Assembly (NCBI GenBank): GCA_024223125.1
Contig: JAAEOP010001212.1
Coordinates: 1-16,747, forward strand
DNA: 16,747 nt
Origin: Chloroflexota bacterium
GTDB lineage: Bacteria; Chloroflexota; Anaerolineae; Promineifilales; Promineifilaceae
Direction: 5' to 3'
The notes under the pieces: model-generated
Databases searched by the model: none
Told to the model about the DNA's origin: nothing
What the model saw: the letters and a program-made list of their open reading frames with translations, nothing else
Made by a program: the position numbers and the translations under genes
Shown here: in pieces, positions 14,279-16,747 of the stretch
How positions within the stretch are numbered: the first letter of the stretch is position 1
Layout of the letters: each line of letters begins with the position of its first letter

Positions 14279-15529
14279 ATGTCTATAACGTTTAACAAAA
14301 AATGGGGTCGGTTCACGGCCGTACTACTGCTCAGTCTATTTGGTTTGTTTGTCTTTACCTCATCGGTGGCAGCGCAAGGTATTATTTACGGCGACATTGT
14401 GCCACCGGGGGAAACGGTGGAAAATGATGTGCTGCTCAATGGGAGTGAACTGCGCGTAGATGGCACAGTGGATGGAGATGTGTTTGCCATGGGGCGCTTT
14501 GTCACCATCAACGGCAAAGTGACTGGCAGCCTGTTTGTCATTGGCGAAGAAGTGAAAATCAACGGCACAGTGGAGGGCAGCGTCTATGTCGTCTCAATGT
14601 CCTTTGCCCTGAACGAAAGCGGCAAGATTGATAACAGTCTTTATTTTTTGGGGTTAAGCCTGCATACGCAAAAAGGTTCTCAGGTTGGGCGTGACTTAAA
14701 TGGTTTGAGCGTGGGCACTGTTCATCGCGGCTCTGTCGGCCGGGACAATAACCTGATTGTCGGCTTGTTTGAAATCGGCAAACTGGTTTTTAATGCCTTT
14801 AATGATTTGAATACGGGTAAAAACTCGGCCGCCACCCCGCCGCCACTGCGAGTTGTTTCTGCCTCCATGAGCCAGGCTGGGGGCAATCAGGTGTATGTTG
14901 GTACGATGCGGCCGCAAGCCCAAAATACGGCCGTTAATTCCACCATTGATTGGATCAATCGTTATGTACAAGGGTTGATCTCATTTCTCATTGTGGGCGG
15001 ATTGGCAATCTGGCTGCTGCCACAACCATTTGCCAGTTGGACGGATGAATTGCGTGAACGACCGCTCCCTTCCTTCGCTTGGGGTCTGGTGGCTTACATC
15101 GTGGGTTTCGTTGGCATTATTCTTCTGACTCTGGTTGTTCTGGCGATAGGGTTTTCATTAGGGTTTGTTTCCCTATGGGGATTGGCATTTACCTGGCTGG
15201 GTCTGGCTCTGTCTGGAATGGGAGTGGCTTTCTGGACGTTCATCCTCTTCCTCGCTTTCATGAGCAAGGCCATCATCGCCTATGTTATCGGGGCTTGGAT
15301 TTTTGCCCGAGTCTACCCCCGCGCTGCTGGTCGGGCTTTGTGGCCGTTGCTGTTGGGGTTACTCATTTACACCCTTATTTGCATGATTCCCTACCTAGGC
15401 TGGGCGTTTGGTTTTATCGTTACCTGTCTTGGTTTGGGGGCTGTGTGGCAAGTGTTGCGTCGGCGTGGGCAGGGGGATGATGAGGGGGAGACAGAACGAT
15501 TCCCAATGCCAGCGGCAGCAACACGATGA
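14279..15529 (+). CDS. Bactofilin-like repeat domain fused to a polytopic membrane domain
   Basis: 416 residues. ATG 14279 has GGAGG at 14269-14273. A signal peptide runs to about residue 32 (SSVAA-QG). Residues 36-165 form short beta-helix-like repeats of the bactofilin/polymer-forming type (GSELRVDGTVDGDVFAMG; KINGTVEGSVYVV), about 18-20 residues per turn. A Pro-rich linker near 183-215 leads to a C-terminal domain with about six membrane segments between 230 and 392, ending in a charged tail. Cytoplasmic bactofilins polymerise as cytoskeleton; with a signal peptide this repeat domain should be outside the membrane, so a surface scaffold is inferred. The hairpin-rich gap upstream suggests its own transcription unit. 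Confidence 0.8.
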   Translation: MSITFNKKWGRFTAVLLLSLFGLFVFTSSVAAQGIIYGDIVPPGETVENDVLLNGSELRVDGTVDGDVFAMGRFVTINGKVTGSLFVIGEEVKINGTVEGSVYVVSMSFALNESGKIDNSLYFLGLSLHTQKGSQVGRDLNGLSVGTVHRGSVGRDNNLIVGLFEIGKLVFNAFNDLNTGKNSAATPPPLRVVSASMSQAGGNQVYVGTMRPQAQNTAVNSTIDWINRYVQGLISFLIVGGLAIWLLPQPFASWTDELRERPLPSFAWGLVAYIVGFVGIILLTLVVLAIGFSLGFVSLWGLAFTWLGLALSGMGVAFWTFILFLAFMSKAIIAYVIGAWIFARVYPRAAGRALWPLLLGLLIYTLICMIPYLGWAFGFIVTCLGLGAVWQVLRRRGQGDDEGETERFPMPAAATR

Positions 15530-15650
15530 AGTTGGCCCAAATGAGCAGCAGCCAAAAAGAATATTTTCGACGCGCTTCCCAATCGAAAAAAAGCGGTTGA
15601 TAATGTTTGTAGCCGAGGGGTGCGGCAGGAATATAGGCGGAACTGTTCAT
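15420..15650 (-). CDS. Small membrane protein coupled to the GNAT gene, possibly truncated
   Basis: 76 residues. Its ATG overlaps the GNAT stop (ATGA, 4 bases), the layout of a translationally coupled gene. One membrane helix is predicted at about 32-53 (FWLLLIWANFIVLLPLALGI), preceded by FDWEARRKY. The last 20 or so residues are low-complexity and are read antisense to the end of the bactofilin-like gene (110-bp overlap). The abrupt change suggests that the gene has lost its original 3' part. No family was recognised. Confidence 0.45.
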   Translation of the reverse strand: MNSSAYIPAAPLGYKHYQPLFFDWEARRKYSFWLLLIWANFIVLLPLALGIVLSPPHHPPAHADATLATQPPNQDR

Positions 15651-16646
15651 TGGACGCGAATATCTTCTCCAGCGCGGAGTTCTTTTTCATACGCATCATA
15701 CTGCCGTGTAACGTGCATACCGGCTCGTTCATAAAGTCCCACAGCGCCGGTCAGGCTGCCAGCGTCTACGCCCAAACCGGCCCTTGGTTTGCCTCGTCGA
15801 TAAAATTCGCCAAAGGAATGGTGTAACAATGCCAGACCTAATCCGTGCCGTCGCCACGACCGTCGCACGGCCAAAATAGCTACATACGCCTCTTCTGGGT
15901 CTTCCCAGGAACAGCGACGGCAAAGGGAAGTCCCAGCCACTTCATCCCCATCCATAGCCAGAAACCAGAGGGTGGGATCAAATTCTGTGTCGGTGGCGAT
16001 GCGGTGTGTCCAGAGCTCGATTACTTGCTCCATAGAGCGTTCCACAAATCCAAAATGATCGCGAAAGGATTCGTTTACGGCTTTCATAATCATTTCCAAA
16101 TTTGCCAACACTTCTTCCATCGTCTGGTAATGAAATAAGGTAACACCCTCAGGCCATTGTGGTGTGGGCGGCCGTGTGTCCAACTTGATTTTCATATCGA
16201 AAAAATGGCGGATCAGCTTAAAACAGGCCCGTTCAAGCTGTCCGTGTCGTTCTGCGTCGCTGCTTATTGTATTAGCGACCATCGTCATTCGAATACCATC
16301 GGGCACACGGGGCAGGGATTCCCGGCAGCGGGCTTCAGCCCAACCCAACAAGGCGTGGCTGATACCTCTCCCATTATATTGGGGATGGGACGGCAAATTG
16401 CGCGTAAGGATTAACAGGTGGGTCGGTCACATCCCATACAAAGACGAAGCCAACTATTTCATCCTGGCCTGATACAGCCAGTCTGCTAGAACGGGCCAGG
16501 TCAAAACCTGGTACTTGCCAATCAGCCCGTAAATCTTCCACATCGAAGGACTGCGTACCGGCGATGGTTTCTTCCCACATATTGCCAAAAGTAACCACTG
16601 CTTCAACATCTGCCATTTCAGCCGGTCGCAAAGTAAATTGGGTCAT
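15647..16646 (-). pseudogene. Tandem GNAT acetyltransferase split by a one-base frameshift
   Basis: Two adjacent frames make one protein of about 332 residues. The first runs from ATG 16646 (GGAGG 8 bases upstream; preferred over 16715) to a stop at about 16374. It contains the first half of a GNAT domain (MTQFTLRPAEMADVEAVVTF ... GFVFVWDV). The second frame continues with HPQYNGRGISHALLGWAE, the acetyl-CoA-binding motif A that the first half lacks, and then a second GNAT domain with RRSWRRHGLGLALLHHS and LYERAGM. Removing one base from the GGG at 16387-16389 (CCC on the coding strand) joins them as QFAV-HPQYNGRG. The double-GNAT layout resembles mycothiol synthase (MshD), but the substrate is unknown. 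The frameshift could be real decay or a sequencing error. Confidence 0.8.
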
Positions 16647-16669
16647 GAGAAAACCTCCTCCAATAGATC

Positions 16670-16698
16670 GTCGGGCAAATCGCCGCTTTGTCGGGCAA
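16670..16698. repeat. Direct repeat GTCGGGCAA upstream of the GNAT gene
   Basis: Two identical 9-mers start at 16670 and 16690, 20 bases apart, close to two helical turns. They lie 24-52 bases before the GNAT start codon. They could be a tandem operator site; chance is also possible. No clear promoter was seen in 16647-16747. Confidence 0.25.
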
Positions 16699-16747
16699 GA
16701 CAGCGTTTTGCTCAACTGCTATAACGATTGAGTTGTGATGTCTAGTA

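Noticed and set aside
15391..15734. Minus- and plus-strand frames of 113 and 108 residues around the end of the bactofilin-like gene
   Set aside because: They lack SD sequences and domains; the coupled 76-residue frame and the GNAT frame explain this stretch better.

Overview
The window looks like a piece of chromosome from a member of the Chloroflexota (Anaerolineae-like). The grounds are gene content: multi-GAF sensors, a caspase/SH3b protein, Pro/Thr-rich linkers, and FW (NBR1-type) and META domains fused to substrate-binding domains, a combination typical of that phylum. The lineage call is an inference; no rRNA or other marker gene is present. A very strong genomic signature supports one continuous source: the palindrome ACGGCCGT (core CGGCCG) occurs again and again along the window, mostly inside genes.

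Layout. (1) 1-1368, minus: 5' part of a GAF-domain sensor gene that runs off the window. (2) 1588-3267, plus, divergent from it: a membrane-anchored caspase-fold protein with an EF-hand-like loop and an outside SH3b domain. (3) 3108-5325, minus: a three-gene block read leftward, namely a 3-hydroxyacyl-CoA-dehydrogenase-like protein that lacks its catalytic residues, a translationally coupled 82-residue zinc protein with RING/FYVE-like ligand spacing, and a PhnP-like metallo-beta-lactamase-fold protein whose 3' end overlaps the caspase gene by 160 bp. (4) 5544-15529, plus: a long co-directional run holding a CapA-like lipoprotein, two tandem paralogous proteins of about 850 residues (TM anchor - SBP_bac_3 - FW - three Ig-like modules - META/HslJ), a DNase I-fold lipoprotein whose start codon overlaps the stop of the second paralog, a Yip1-like membrane protein, and a bactofilin-like/polytopic membrane fusion. 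(5) 15420-16646, minus: a tandem-GNAT acetyltransferase gene split by a one-base frameshift, and a small coupled membrane-protein ORF.

How the genes may work together. The plus-strand run is almost wholly devoted to the cell envelope: two lipoproteins, two tethered ligand-binding proteins and two membrane proteins. No ABC permease or ATPase gene lies next to the two substrate-binding proteins, so a sensing, adhesion or capture role at the surface fits better than classical uptake. The coupling of the second binding protein to an extracytoplasmic phosphodiesterase-fold lipoprotein suggests a joint surface function. This is inference.

The intergenic gaps carry palindromes and degenerate repeats: a 50-bp near-perfect palindrome at 5344-5393, AATCCCC/GGAGATT heptamers, and a hairpin cluster at 14151-14250. 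There is also a short relic that reads like the start of a response regulator at 9971-10015. I saw no rRNA, tRNA, CRISPR array, insertion sequence or phage gene.
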